64,000 nt of DNA from Musa acuminata AAA Group (taxonomy: Eukaryota; Streptophyta; Magnoliopsida; Zingiberales; Musaceae), in the NCBI RefSeq assembly GCF_036884655.1, contig NC_088345.1, positions 22,224,501-22,288,500 on the forward strand, in the 5' to 3' direction. Position numbers and translations under genes: made by a program. The notes beneath the pieces are model-generated. The model saw nothing but the letters and a program-made list of their open reading frames with translations. It was not told where the DNA came from and made no database searches. Shown here piece after piece: positions 23,331-35,292 of the stretch. Positions within the stretch are counted from its first letter, which is position 1; each line of letters begins with the position of its first letter.

Positions 23331-25004
23331 TGCCTCGATGTTCAACACGTGGTGTAGTTGCGAAGAAAGGAAGAAAACGGGAGCACAAAACGAAACAGAG
23401 AGAGGACACGGAGGAAAAGTAGAAGGATTTGGGCTGGCACCTTCCTTGGATCTTCGGATCGAAATCTTTGAAAGGCAAGTTTCCCACTTGTTTCGATCCT
23501 TTCTATTGCAAGTTCTCTGATCGTTTCTCCTATAATTGCTCTGATATGTCTTATTGCAAGTATCCTGATCTTCCTCACTGCCATTTTTATCTCTACATTT
23601 GCTTTGAATATGAGGAACTTTGAATTGTTCTAGCCTTGCATTTGTTATATCTCCTGTTTAAACGTAACGATTCGAATCTGTGCAACTTTTGAGATTCTGA
23701 CCTTTTGATACCGAGCTGCCTATAAGTCTTTGTTGGAAACTCTGATTTGTTCAAAACTGATTTCATTGGAAACTAGACTCGTAGACCTTTCTTTGATATA
23801 TGGATTGAAAGATTTGGAATCCAAACACCTGCCCAGTTATCTGTTGAATCTGACATTATGAATTCTGCCAATAGAGATTTTGTTCTATGACTCTTGCTTA
23901 CCAAATTATTTGTAACTCTCTCTGTTGGACAGTTCAATTCATATAAAGCCTGTCTTATCTGAAAATATTATCCAATGATTATTTCTGAGTAAATTGGAGC
24001 ACGATTGATAGTTTGAATCATTTGTTCAATGTGCCTTCTGTATTCTGCCAGAAATCGAGCTTTGGTCGATTTCTCATATTCTGGTTTCATTCCTTTGGAA
24101 ATTGATATCCTTTAGCCTTCTTATTCAATTGAGCTTTATATTACTACTTTGAATTCTTGTATGCTCTTGTCCTTAAAATTATTGCATTCTTGAAAACTGT
24201 TGTGTAACGTTTATGCTATATCGTATTGACTCATATAGGCACATGTATATCCTATTGTTCCGCATTTGCTTTCGATATGTGCCTATTCCAGTTTCATTCC
24301 TTTGGACATTGAATTCATCAAATCTTCTTATTGAATTGAGTTATTTGTGATTGCTTGGATTCCATATGTGCCCTTGCTTTCAATTCCCTTCAAATCTGAA
24401 TATACTTGTGAAAGATTATTGCTTACTTCGGATTGACTCGTAAAGGCACATGTACGTTTGTTGTTCCGCGTGTGCTTCCGATATATGCTACTTATTGTTG
24501 AAACTATCCTTTTGTACTCTGGTGTGTGGGATTGTCTGGACCTTTGCTAGAAATGGTAAAAGGTATGCGCTGATTTGCCCGCTTTGTGGGGTCCCGCTTT
24601 GTGGGATATTCTGGTATGCGCTATTTGCCCGCTTTGTGGGGTCCCGCTTTGTGGGATATTGCTTAGAGCCTGCGATGCTCTGCCGGCCCCTTTGACTTCA
24701 CCTAGACGTGGGTGGATGGAGCTCCCAGACGTGGGAGACTTTTGTCAGGTGGTCATTCAGAAATGGATGAATCACATTCTGACTGAGATCCCACTACACC
24801 TTCTGTATGTTTGATATGATATCCAGAGCTTTGGTTATGTGTTTCTGTACATGCTTTGGATAAGATTGATATGTTTGCAACGTCAAAGACGACGTTTGAG
24901 CTTCTGTACGATATTTGTTTTCGATATGCTCTGAAATGCTTCATTCACTGATGATATGCTTCGAAATGTTCCATATGCCGTTGATATGCTCCGGAACATT
25001 TCAT

Positions 25005-25470
25005 ATGCCATTGATATGCTCCAATTACTCTGTGCTCCATTTGCTATGAACTGATATGTTCTGAAATGTCCTATCTGCCATTGATATGTTCCAATTACTC
25101 TGTGCTCCATTTGCTATGAACAGATATGTTCTGAAATGTCCTATCTGCCATTGATATGTTCCAATTACTCTGTGCTTCATTTGCTATGAACTGATATGTT
25201 CTGAAATGTCCTATCTGCCATTGATATGTTCCAATTACTTTGTGCTCCATTTGCTATGAACTGATATGTTCTGAAATGTCCTATCTGCCATTGATATGTT
25301 CCAATTACTCTGTGCTCCATTTGCTATGAACTGATATGTTCTGAAATGTCCTATCTGCCATTGATATGTTCTAATTACTCTGTGCTCCATTTGCTATGAA
25401 TTGATATGTTCTGAAATGTCCTATCTGCCATTGATATGTTCCAATTACTCTATGCCCCATTCGTTATGGA
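25005..25470 (+). repeat. 70 bp tandem repeat, seven copies
   Basis: The marker CCAATTAC recurs at 25021, 25091, 25161, 25231, 25301, 25371 (as TAATTAC) and 25441, an exact 70 bp period. Units differ by one to three bases. The related LTR at 51157-53924 does not show this expansion at the corresponding place. Confidence 0.95.
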
Positions 25471-26400
25471 TCAAATATGTTTTGAATGACATGATACGTA
25501 TGATTTGGTATCTATTGAGATGGTATCCTTGAGAATTCTTGTATTCTGCCTTGCATTATGATACCTTACTCGTTTGAAACCGTTCCTTTTGTTCTGAATA
25601 TGCTTTGTCACTTGCTGAGCCGTTTTTGGCTCACTCCGTTGTTATATAAATCTTTCAGGTCAGCTTGTCACTCTTCGAGATGTTTGATTTGGGCTGAGGC
25701 AGTGGATAGCTATTCAGAATAATGGGCAAGTCTGGTTGGTTATTACGATATTGTTGTATAAGTATGTCTTGTATGTAATGAAATGTTGTCGATGAACCGA
25801 AATGGATATACTGTGTCAAAGTGTTAGGAGATCTCTCTTATTTGGAATTTCAGAATGTTAAGTCTAATTTATGGTGATATGAACTTGTGGTGAATAGTTG
25901 GAGTTCTGATTGTATAATTTATTTAGCTTGTGGATTTATAAATGTTGTTCATGTTTGTTAAGTTGGCTTGGGTTGCCATAAATGTGAATTATCGAGTGAT
26001 ATGATATATGATTATAAACTGCACAGGTTTTATGGATGTGAATATGAATAGAATGTTTTCAGTGTCCTCAAACGTTAGTTTGGATCCTGGATTGGTCTGT
26101 GACGAAAATTTTAAAAATCATGGATATTTTGAGGGGCGTGACATAGACGCAAATCAGTTTTATCGTACAAACGTCGTATTTCAGTTTGCGCTTATATTCT
26201 GATTTTCATCATAGCTGCAAACTGCCTTCCTAGATTTACTTTAACATCATCTCGCTTGATCTTAAGTTAAAGTAATCTTAGAATCGGCTTTCACACCAAA
26301 ATCGCTTTTATCGTTCGAACCTTTTTTTAATCGTAGAAAGATTTCCGCTGCACTAATTCACCCCCCCCCCCCCCCCCTCTTAGTGCTCTTGATCCTAACA

Positions 26401-26762
26401 TAGGTAACAAATCCAACTTCTTTATTGAAGATATTTTATTGGTTGATGGTTTAAAGTATAATCTCTTAAGCATTGTCAATTGTGTGATAAAGGATACATC
26501 ATTAGATTTGAATCCAATGCTTGTATTATTGAAAAACTACACAGAAACACATCTATGATTGCCTTAAAACAAAATAATATATATACTATCTACATTAATG
26601 ATCTATGTAATGAAATATGCTTTTCGGTTTTGAATGACGATGTGTGGCTTTGGCATAAGAGATTTGGTCATGATGGTAGCATGAAACTAATCTCTCAAAT
26701 CTCATCTAAAGAACTTGTAAGAGGAATTCCTCACATTAAGTTCATTAAAGACAATGTGTGTG
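26401..26762 (+). pseudogene. Sirevirus pol scrap: GAG-pre-integrase and integrase zinc finger
   Basis: Frames here give L-K-Y-N-L-L-S-I (frame 1) and W-L-W-H-K-R-F-G-H-D..I-S-S-K-E-L-V-R-G-I-P (frame 2, 26480 on), the GAG-pre-integrase signature of Sirevirus-type copia elements. One frameshift lies near 26480. At about 26763 it joins the interior of an LTR. Confidence 0.8.
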
Positions 26763-28015
26763 ATCTAATCTATATGTTGAGAAAAGTGTGCATGATTAAC
26801 TACAATAGCAATAAGACATAAAGCAGGTGTTGTGTCGGAGTCAAGATCGAGATATTGTTGGGAGTTCAAGAGTTCATCGGAAGTCTGGACGTTCATCAGA
26901 AGTTCTACCGAAATCAACCGAAAAGTCTAAGAACTCACCAAAGAAGCTCATCAGAACTCGCCAAGAAGATCGTCGTAAAGTTCAGGAGCTTGCTGGGAGT
27001 CCGCCGGAACATTACCGAGAGTTCGTCGGATGTTCGCTGAAAGTTCGCTGGAAGCTCGTCGGAAGAGCAATTAACGCACCGGAATAAGAAGAGCTATGAT
27101 TATGTCTTAATTATCATAATTAGATCATAACTTAAGTTAGGATTGGGAGGTAATCCCACTAACTTAATTAGGGGCCAACTGAGCCCTTAACAGGGCTGAA
27201 TTGGGCTGAATTGAGTAGCTCATTCAACACATAAAATCTTGCCCAGCGGTGGCACCGCCCGGGAGACCCGTTCTCCCAAGTGGTTTGGGCGATGGTACCG
27301 CTGGCAGTTAATGCTGCCAGCGGTGGTACCACCCTTGTCAAGCGATGGTATCACCTGGTGTCAGACGATGGTACCTCCCAGTATCAAACTACAAGTGGTA
27401 GTACTGCCCAATAATTGTAGTGGTACCGTCAGTACCCGAAAAATATGAGATGAGACACTTTTTGGCTCCATTTTTGAAGCCATTGGGGCCTATAAAAACC
27501 TCACCCTTTCCTGCATGAAAGGGCACGAAAGTGTAAAATCATTCTTGAATTGTTGGGGTGAAAGTGTTATAAAAGTGAGAAAGAGTCCTCCCCTCCCTCT
27601 CTTAGCTTTGTAAACATCCAAGAAAGAGGAATGAGGCTTGTAAGGGTTATCTTCTAAACCCGGTAAAAGAAGAAAGAGCTATAAAAGGTGGTTGGTCTTC
27701 GCCTATTGAAGGAAGGCCATTAGTGGACGCCGGTGACCTCGATGAAGGAGGAATCCGAAAGTGGATGTAGGCCACAAAGATCGAACCAATCTAAATTCTG
27801 GTTTGCTTTTCAATTTGTGCAAGTTACATTACTACAAGCTACATTACCTTCTTATTGTCTTTTCTACACTCCCATATGCTTTCAAGTTGAACTCCTTATG
27901 AAATGATTTTCACCGGAATCGATTTTAATCGAAACGAAAACTTTTGAAAGTTTTAATTTTTCCGTTGTACTAATTCACCCCACCCCCCCTCTTAGTGCTG
28001 CTCTTGATCCTAATA
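26763..28015 (+). mobile_element. Sirevirus LTR lacking its first ~60 bp
   Basis: It starts inside the 'gatctaatctatatgttgag' block and ends CTTAGTGCTGCTCTTGATCCTAATA (CA changed to TA). The GCCGGAAG block, palindromic GCGGTGGCACCGCC motifs (27245 on) and a CTATAAAAACCTCACC promoter block near 27490 are present. Confidence 0.8.
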
Positions 28016-29891
28016 GCCTCGATGGAAGAGGAATCGGTACAGTGGATGTAGGTCATTATGATAGAACCAATATAAATTGATTTGCATTTCATTTTAAGAA
28101 ATTTATCGAGTCAGTATTGTGAGCGGTGGTACCGCGAGGACTTGGGAAACTCAGGATGAGACCTTTTTAGGATTTAAGTTTGAATCAACTTGAGGCCTAT
28201 AAATACCCCTCTCATCCCTAGTTAACCAACACACAACTGAGAGCAAAAAGAAAAGAAAACACTATTGTAATCTTGTGTGAACTCCTCAAACTCTAAAGTG
28301 TTAGTCTTACTTAAAGAGGAGTGAAGGGGGTTGTAAAGGTTCTCTCGTGTACCTATCAAAAGGAGAATAGAGTTGTAAGGGTAGTTGATCTTCGCCCATT
28401 ATAGGAAGATGGTTAGTGGATGCCAATGGCCTCGACGGAAGAGAAATTAGTGGAGTAGATGTAGGTCACGACGACCAAACCATTATAAATTGATTTGCAT
28501 TTCGTTTTGAGCAATTTACCTTTACTACAAATTGTTTTACCTTCTTATTGCTTTCACTACACTTCCATACTCTTCTAAGTTAATATCTTTACGAAACAAT
28601 TTTCGTTGGAATCAGATTTTTATCGTACGAAGATTATCAAACCGATGTACTTTTCCGTTGCACTAATTCACCCCCTCCCCCCCCCCCCCCCCTCTTAGTG
28701 CCGACTTTTTCCTAATAGGTGGTACCGCCCAGGATAAGCGGTGGTACTACTAGGACCCGGGAAACCCGAGATGAGACCTTTTTAGGCTCCAAGTTTGAAT
28801 CAACTTGAGGCCTATAAATATCCCTCTCATCCCTAGTTAACAAACACACAAGTGAGAGGAAAAAGAAAAGAAAACGTTGTTGTAATATTGTGTGAACTCC
28901 TTAATCTCTAAAGTATTAGTCTTATTTAAAGAGGAGTGAAGGAGGTTGTAAAGGTTCTCTCCTGAACCTATCAAAAGGAGAATAGAGTTGTAAGGATAGT
29001 CGATCTTCGCCCATTAAAGGAAAATGGTTAGTGGATGCCGGTGGCCTCGACGGAAGAGGAATCGGTAGAGTGGATGTAGGTCACGACAACCGAACTACTA
29101 TATATTGGTTTGTATTTCGTTTTGAGCAATTTACCTTTACTACAAACTGTTGCTTTCACTACACTTCCATACTCTTCCAAGTTAATATCTTTATGAAACG
29201 ATTTTTGTCGGAATCAGATTTTTATCGTACGAAGATTATCAAACCGACGTACTTTTTCCGTTGCACTAATTCATCCCCTCCCCCCCCACCCCCCTCTTAG
29301 TGCCGACTTTTTCCTAACAGGTGGTACTACTAGACCGGGTGATGGTATCGTCGACAGTTAATGCTGTCAAGCGATAATACCAATATAGCCCAGTCCCGAG
29401 GCTTTGTCAAGCAGTGGTACCGCCTAGATAAGGTGATGGTACCACCCAAATCGGGCAATGGTACCGCCCAATGTCAATCTGTAGGTGGTGATATCACCCA
29501 ATACTATCGTTGGTATCACTAGTATCTCGGAAACCCGGGATAAGACACTTTTTGGCTCATTTTTGAAGCCATTGGAGCTTGTAAATACCTCACTCTTTCC
29601 TGCATGAAAGAGCATGAAAGTGTGAATAAAAATCTTGAGATTTTAAGTTGTAAAAGTATTGAAAAGGTACTAAGTTTCCTCCTCCTTTAGCTTTATGATC
29701 ATTCTAAGAGAGGTAAGGCTTGTAAAGGTTTTTTCCTAAATCTGTTAAAAGGAGAAAGAGTTGTAAGAGGATAGTTGATTTTCGCCCATTGAAGGAAGAC
29801 CGTTAGTATACGCCGGTGGCCTCGACGGAAGAGGAATCGAGAGTAGATGTAGGTCACAATGATCGAACCACTATAAATTTGATGTGCACTC
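28016..29891 (+). repeat. Head-to-tail array of ~0.6 kb Sirevirus LTR 3' halves
   Basis: After a short piece (28016 to about 28105), three units follow: about 28106-28718, 28719-29319 (601 bp) and 29320-29891. Each starts in the palindromic motif zone (GCGGTGGTACCGC or a variant), holds a CTATAAATAC-type promoter block and, in the first two, ends with the LTR 3' terminus GCCGACTTTTTCCTAAYA. The last unit is cut by the next LTR. No coding region. Confidence 0.8.
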
Positions 29892-31360
29892 GGTTGAATC
29901 TTAGATTTTGATGATGAAGTCAATTGTAAATTATTTGATCTAATCTATATATTGAGAAAAGTGTGTAGGATTAACTACGTTAGCAGTAAGACATAAAATA
30001 GGGTTTGTGTTGGAGTCAAGATCGAGATCTCATTGGGAGTTCGAGAGTTCGACGGAAGTCCGGACATTCGTCGGAAGTTCTGCCGGAACCAACCAAAAAG
30101 TCTAGGAGCTTGCCAAAGAAGCTCATCGAAACTCGCCAAGAAGATCATCGTACAGTCCAGGAGCTTGCCGGGAGTCCACCGGAACATTGTCGAAAGTTCG
30201 TCGGATGTTCGCCGAAAGTACGTCAAAAGCTCACCGGAAGAGCAATTGACGCACCGGAACAAGCAGCACTGTAATCATGTCTTAGTTATCATAGTTAGAG
30301 CGTAAATTAAGTTAGGATTGGGAGGTGATCCCACTAACTTAATTAGGGGCCAATTAGGCCCTTAACATGGTTGAATTAGGCCGAATTGAGCACCCAATTC
30401 AGCCCTTGAATTCCTGATCGACAGTGGCACTGCTTGGAAAGCAGTGCCCCCCAGGATTTTTGGGCGGTGGTACTGCTGGCAATTATTGTTGCCAATGGTG
30501 GTACCGCCCCTGTCATGCAGTGGAACCGCCAGAGCTCGGTCTCTGAGCTCTGTCAAGCGGTGGTACCGCCTAGTGTCAAATGTCAGGCGGTGGTGTCGCC
30601 CAGTAATGGTGGTGGTACTGCTAGGACCTCAGAAATCCGGGATTATACACTTTTTGGCTCCATTTTTTAAGCCATTGGAGCCTATAAAAACCCCGCCCTT
30701 TTCTGCATGAACGGGCACGAAAGCATTGAGATAATCTTGAGTTGTTGGGTTATAAAAGTGTTGTAAACAAGTTCTCGAGTTCTCCTCCTCCCTTTCTAAG
30801 CTTTGAGATTATTTAAGAGAGGTGTGAGACTTGTAAGGGTCCTCTCCTAAACCCGTGAAAAGGAGAAAGCGCTATAAGAGGTGGTTGGTCTTCACCTATT
30901 GAAGGAAGGCCTTTAGTGGATGCTGATGACCTCGTCGGAGGAGGAATCCGAAATTGGATGTAGGTCACATTGACCAAACCACTCTAAAACTCGGTTTGTA
31001 TTTACTTTGAGCAATTTACTTTTATAGAAAACTACCTCTCCTCCTTACTATGCTTTTACTACGCCTATGTCTCACATACGCTTTCAAGTAAACACCTTCC
31101 GAGATCGTTTTTTTATCATACGAAGATTTTACGAAACCGACGTTTTTCATTTGTGCAATTTACATTACTGTAAATCTCCTTAATCTTCTCTTACACATTT
31201 ACGAAAAGCTTTCAAGTTCAAATTCTCTCCGAAATGGATTGAATCAAAACCATTTTCATCAGATCGATTTTAATCAAAACAAAGTCTTTCGAAATCGCGA
31301 AAGTTTTCCACTGCACTAATTTACTCCCCCCCCCTCTTAGTGCTGCTCTTGATCCTAACA
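29892..31360 (+). mobile_element. Nearly complete Sirevirus LTR, ~1469 bp
   Basis: It starts GGTTGAATCTTAGATTTTGATGATGAAG (TG changed to GG) and ends CTTAGTGCTGCTCTTGATCCTAACA. I see no target duplication, so it may be a recombined rather than a clean solo LTR. Confidence 0.8.
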
Positions 31361-31547
31361 CACTCTCATTCTGCTCTTCATTACTATTGTTCTCTATTTT
31401 AATTTCTTTTATATTTACTTCAAGTAAAGCATACTTTCAATATCATTTTCGATATGAGCTTTCTCAAAACGATTTTTCTAAATCATTGACGTTTTTATCA
31501 TAAGCACAAATTCACCCCCGCTCTTAGTATCGATTTCGATTCTAACA
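31361..31547 (+). mobile_element. Terminal fragment of another Sirevirus LTR
   Basis: It ends CACAAATTCACCCCCGCTCTTAGTATCGATTTCGATTCTAACA, a diverged version of the LTR 3' end. Confidence 0.6.
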
Positions 31548-32390
31548 GTATACTGGTTACTTAAGTTGATCTATGAACTAAAGTAAGCTTTCCAAAGTTG
31601 GAACATAAGATTTGATAAAGTGATCAGATCTTATGACTTCATTAAGAATAAAAATTAGCCTTCTGTATATAGCAAGTTAAGAGGCAACGAAGATGACCCA
31701 TGTTTATAGATGACTTCTTGATCATTAGGAATGATGCAGGAATGCTCTCCACGGTAAATGCTTGGCTAACTAGACATTTCTTCATGATGGACTTAGGGGA
31801 AGCATCTTATATTTTGGAGATTCGAATTTATAGCGATAGATCCAAGAGGATGCTTGGCTTATCCCATCCACGTACATAGACACCATTGTCAAAAGGTTTA
31901 GCATAAAAATTTTCAAGAGAGGTGTCATACCAATGAGACATGGGATATCACTTTCTAGGAGTATTGTCTCTAAAGGATCTTAAAGAAAGGGCAAACATTA
32001 ATATAATACCCTATGCTTCAACGATAGAGTATATTATATATGTTATGCTATGTACCAAGCCTGATATAGCGTATGCTTTAAGTGTCACAAGTAGGTATCA
32101 AGTGGATCCAATCTTGGAGAGTTAAAAAGCAGTAAAGTGTATCCTTAAGTACTTAAGAAGGACTAAGGATCTTTTATTAGTATATGAAAGAAGTAGGGCT
32201 ATATCAACTAAAGTTTCCAATTTGATATCGATAATAACAAGTCTAATTTAGGGAATGTATTCACCCTGAATGGAAGAGCAATATGCTTGAAAAGTTTTAA
32301 GCAAGATACTACTATTAACTCTGCTAGTTATAAGTGCTCTATAAGCCAATCACATAAATGATGGGATATATGACATGATATACACTTTGT
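31548..32390 (+). pseudogene. Copia RT C-terminus and RNase H fragment
   Basis: With several frame changes the region reads as copia RT/RNase H: L-G-E-A-S-Y-I-L near 31796, D-R-S-K-R-M-L-G-L-S near 31838, Y-I-D-T-I-V-K-R-F near 31874, C-T-K-P-D-I-A-Y-A-L-S-V-T-S-R-Y at 32049-32100 and C-I-L-K-Y-L-R-R-T-K near 32139. The style matches the family A lineage, but no LTR is attached. The TA-rich microsatellite cuts it on the right. Confidence 0.85.
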
Positions 32391-32438
32391 TTGCTTATTA
32401 TAATATTTAATATTTTATCACTTTATACTGATTATATC

Positions 32439-32442
<4 letters not shown>

Positions 32443-32530
<88 letters not shown>

Positions 32531-32768
32531 CATATGTATATATACATATGTATATGTATATATACATATACATATGTATATATACATATACATATGTATA
32601 TATACATATGTACATATACATATATACATATATACATATATATGTGTATATATATATGTATCTATATGTGCATATGTATATACATATACATATGTATATA
32701 CATATACATATGTATATACATATACATATGTATATACATATACATATGTATATACATATACATATACG

Positions 32769-32806
<38 letters not shown>

Positions 32807-32926
32807 TACATATTATATATATATATATATATATACATATGTACATATTATATATATATATATATATATATACATATGTACATATTATATATATATATAT
32901 ATGTACATACATATGTATATATACAC

Positions 32927-32959
<33 letters not shown>

Positions 32960-32969
32960 AATGTATATG

Positions 32970-33027
<58 letters not shown>

Positions 33028-33057
33028 CGTATACATATACATATATATATATATGTA

Positions 33058-33090
<33 letters not shown>

Positions 33091-33145
33091 TATATATATA
33101 TGTACATACATATGTATATATGTACATACATATATATATATTATG
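32443..33145. repeat. TA/TACATA microsatellite, ~700 bp
   Basis: Alternating TA with interspersed TATACATATG-type units; one stretch (32680-32765) repeats a 20 bp TATACATATACATATGTATA unit. The Tyr/Ile open frames on both strands are artefacts. Confidence 0.97.
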
Positions 33146-34430
33146 AGGTTTGCCACGTGAATCCTAAGTTGATTGCTGCATGGATTCATTAGAAATATAA
33201 TGATGTACGAAAAATTGCAACACAACATCACCCAATTGCGAGCAAATCGAAGGAACACTCGGATGCAACAAAGATAGCGATAAGAAGAATGTTCGACATA
33301 CAACATTTGCAACCGTCCTTTATCAGCCATTGCAGCATTATTGCCCATGTATCATGGATGTTACCAATGATAACCAAAAAATTAGGATGCAAAGCCGATT
33401 TACTTGCTCATCAACAATGTCTTTTGATAGCAAAACTAGGCAGCTGGATAACCAATATAGTTGACAAGGAAGGGTTTTTTTTACTAGCAAAGATCATGAA
33501 TTCACAAAATCATGATGAATGTGCATTCTGATGCAGTCACCAATGAAGACACTCAGAATTTCATGTCGGTCATTGGTTTTTAATCACCTGGAGCAAATTC
33601 ACAGTAGGGAGAGGAGAAAGAATCTTTCAACTCTGTCGCTTTATATGTACAAAGGTTTTGAAAAGCTTTTCCTGTGCATGCTCATGAACTTCGCTATAAA
33701 TTCTGCAACAAAGTTAACAGTCATACTTGTGTCATGTATCAAAGACCAGACTACATTGAAAAATAGAATAAATGGACAGCCAAAGAGAATAAAAATAATC
33801 AGCAGTGGAATTTAGCTTGTTTCTACTGTCAAATAATTTTTTTTTTTTTAAGTCTCATTTAGAATCATAGGGATGGGTATGGATTGACAGAATCTCATTC
33901 AAACTGCTAGGTCTAATCAAAGGGCCTCTAGATCCCAATCAAATTAAAATTACTCTCCACCATAATTACAAAACCCAAACCGCACCCTCAATTGGTCTGG
34001 TTAACTAATTAGATTTAATTTTTATTTACATTAAAAGACATTTGTGCTTTAATCTCTATTTCAAGCACAGTTAATAAAACCTGAACGGTTCGCTACTTAG
34101 ACGGTTGACACTTAAGATTAAAATGCCCATAATTTTTATATATTTAAATTCTCATGGAAATTTAAGTATTTCTCATTTTAAGTTTGAATGAAAAGACGGT
34201 TCAATTATATTTGTTATTCTATCATCTTATCAGGTGTCTACTTCGGCCTTATATTATTCATATATTTTATATTTAAAGGGGTAAATTCCCTAGAAAAATC
34301 TTAATTTTGAATTTTTCCTACACAGAATGTTGTCTTCATTTTTTTCCAAAAGAGCCCCTATTTTTTAACAAGGATTTTAATTTCGAATAATTACTGCTCG
34401 TACCGAGCAGTACTTAGCAATCCGCCAACA
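33146..34430. other. Unassigned intergenic sequence
   Basis: AT-rich with a poly-T run near 33839. I recognise no gene or element. I searched it for the missing last exon of the RFC3-like gene without success. Confidence 0.5.
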
Positions 34431-34770
34431 GATCAATATGAGAACCGCCTATTACCAGGCGATATCAGCTTGGCTGCGATGAGAGAAGAAGAAGCGTCGA
34501 GGGAGAAGAGAGAGAACCGCAACGCTTTCCGATTCGGTGCCACCCTCCCTTGACGATCTTGATCTAAGAGGTAACGAAGAGTCGACGGTTCGGCTTCTTC
34601 TTCGCCGAAGGCTAGAGATGCCTGTGGCCTTCGTCGAAGGCCGAAGACGTCTGCGACCTTCGACGTCTTCGCCGAATGCCATAGATAAGAAGACCGCGTT
34701 CTTCTCCTCGTTTGATGCAACAAGGAGAAGAAAAAAAGGAGGCGACGTCGTTGAGGCAACGTATGCCTCC
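34431..34770. repeat. Unrecognised GC-rich segment with GAAG/CTTC-rich inverted repeats
   Basis: A GC-rich island in AT-rich surroundings. It is full of GAAG and CTTC blocks that can pair (for example 'ccttcgtcgaaggccgaagacgtctgcgaccttcgacgtcttcg' around 34627-34670, given only as position). Just upstream, an 8-base inverted repeat ACTGCTCG-tac-CGAGCAGT lies at about 34395-34413. It could be part of a repeat family or a gene fragment; I cannot decide. Confidence 0.35.
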
Positions 34771-35292
34771 TTTTTTTTAATTTTTTTATATTTTATACAT
34801 TGATTTTTATATTTTTAGTATATATATTTAAAATAATATGTTGTTTTAAGAAATAAAATCTATGGCTTGACCAATTAATTCACCTAAGAATGACCCGAAG
34901 GGCTTTTTTTTAAAAAGAAAATGAAAATAGGGGACTCTGCTAAAAACACAAAAAGTAAAATTTAAAAATTTTCTAAGCAATTTAAAATAATATATTTTTT
35001 AAAAAAATAATATCTACGGCTTCCAATTAATTCGCCTAGGAAAGACTCGAATGACTCGGGACAGATGTTCGGTTTAATGTCAATAATTATGAGTACAATG
35101 TCAATGAAACATGTGTTGTAACCAAAATAAATAATTCGCACAACAGTAGCTGCTAGGTCCCTAACAGATTGTTTTGATAATTGAAAACTTAATTATTGCT
35201 TCAACTCAGTTTAAGTGACATTCTAGACTAAATATTTTAAAGCGAAAAATTGCATAGTAATAAAAAAAAAACACAACATTTTAACGTACTAC

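Larger units (their letters stand above)
21787..26143 (+). mobile_element. Solo LTR of a long-LTR gypsy element, 4357 bp, TSD TAGAC
   Basis: It starts TGTAATATCCCTCGC and ends GAGGGGCGTGACA. TAGAC is duplicated at 21782-21786 and 26144-26148. No PBS, PPT or retroviral protein domain occurs inside, so it is a solo LTR left by recombination between two LTRs. The length and TGTRAYA..TGWYACA-like ends suggest a Tekay/Del-like family (inference). A related, shorter LTR in the opposite orientation lies at 51157-53924. Internal structure: three hairpins (21950-22550), a 1.3 kb purine-rich strand-asymmetric block, a 50 bp duplication (24577, 24627) and seven 70 bp tandem repeats (25005-25470). Confidence 0.9.
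15081..26400 (+). mobile_element. Sirevirus 3' LTR, split by two later insertions
   Basis: The LTR starts TGTTGAATCTCGGATTTTGATGATGAAG at 15081 and ends CTTAGTGCTCTTGATCCTAACA at 26400. Without the insertions at 15637-21012 (with one TSD copy) and 21787-26148, its net length is about 1582 bp, similar to the solo copies here (1479 and 1671 bp). Its middle part (21013-21786) holds the palindromic GCGGT..ACCGC array and a TATAAATA box at 21391-21398. A 17-base C run at 26361-26377 sits in the conserved terminal hairpin. The sequence to the right (26401) is Sirevirus pol from another copy, so this element had itself inserted into, or recombined with, a relative. Confidence 0.9.

Noticed and set aside
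21881..23348. Long Lys/Glu-rich (plus) and Ser/Leu/Phe-rich (minus) open frames of up to 396 residues
   Set aside because: They are simple-sequence products of the purine-rich block inside a solo LTR with a perfect target duplication. No start context, domain or codon bias is visible.
25005..25470. CRISPR-like regular repeats
   Set aside because: The repeats are contiguous 70 bp units without unique spacers, in plant retrotransposon DNA.
32391..33348. Tyr/Ile-rich open frames of around 200 residues on both strands
   Set aside because: They are translations of the TA/TACATA microsatellite.
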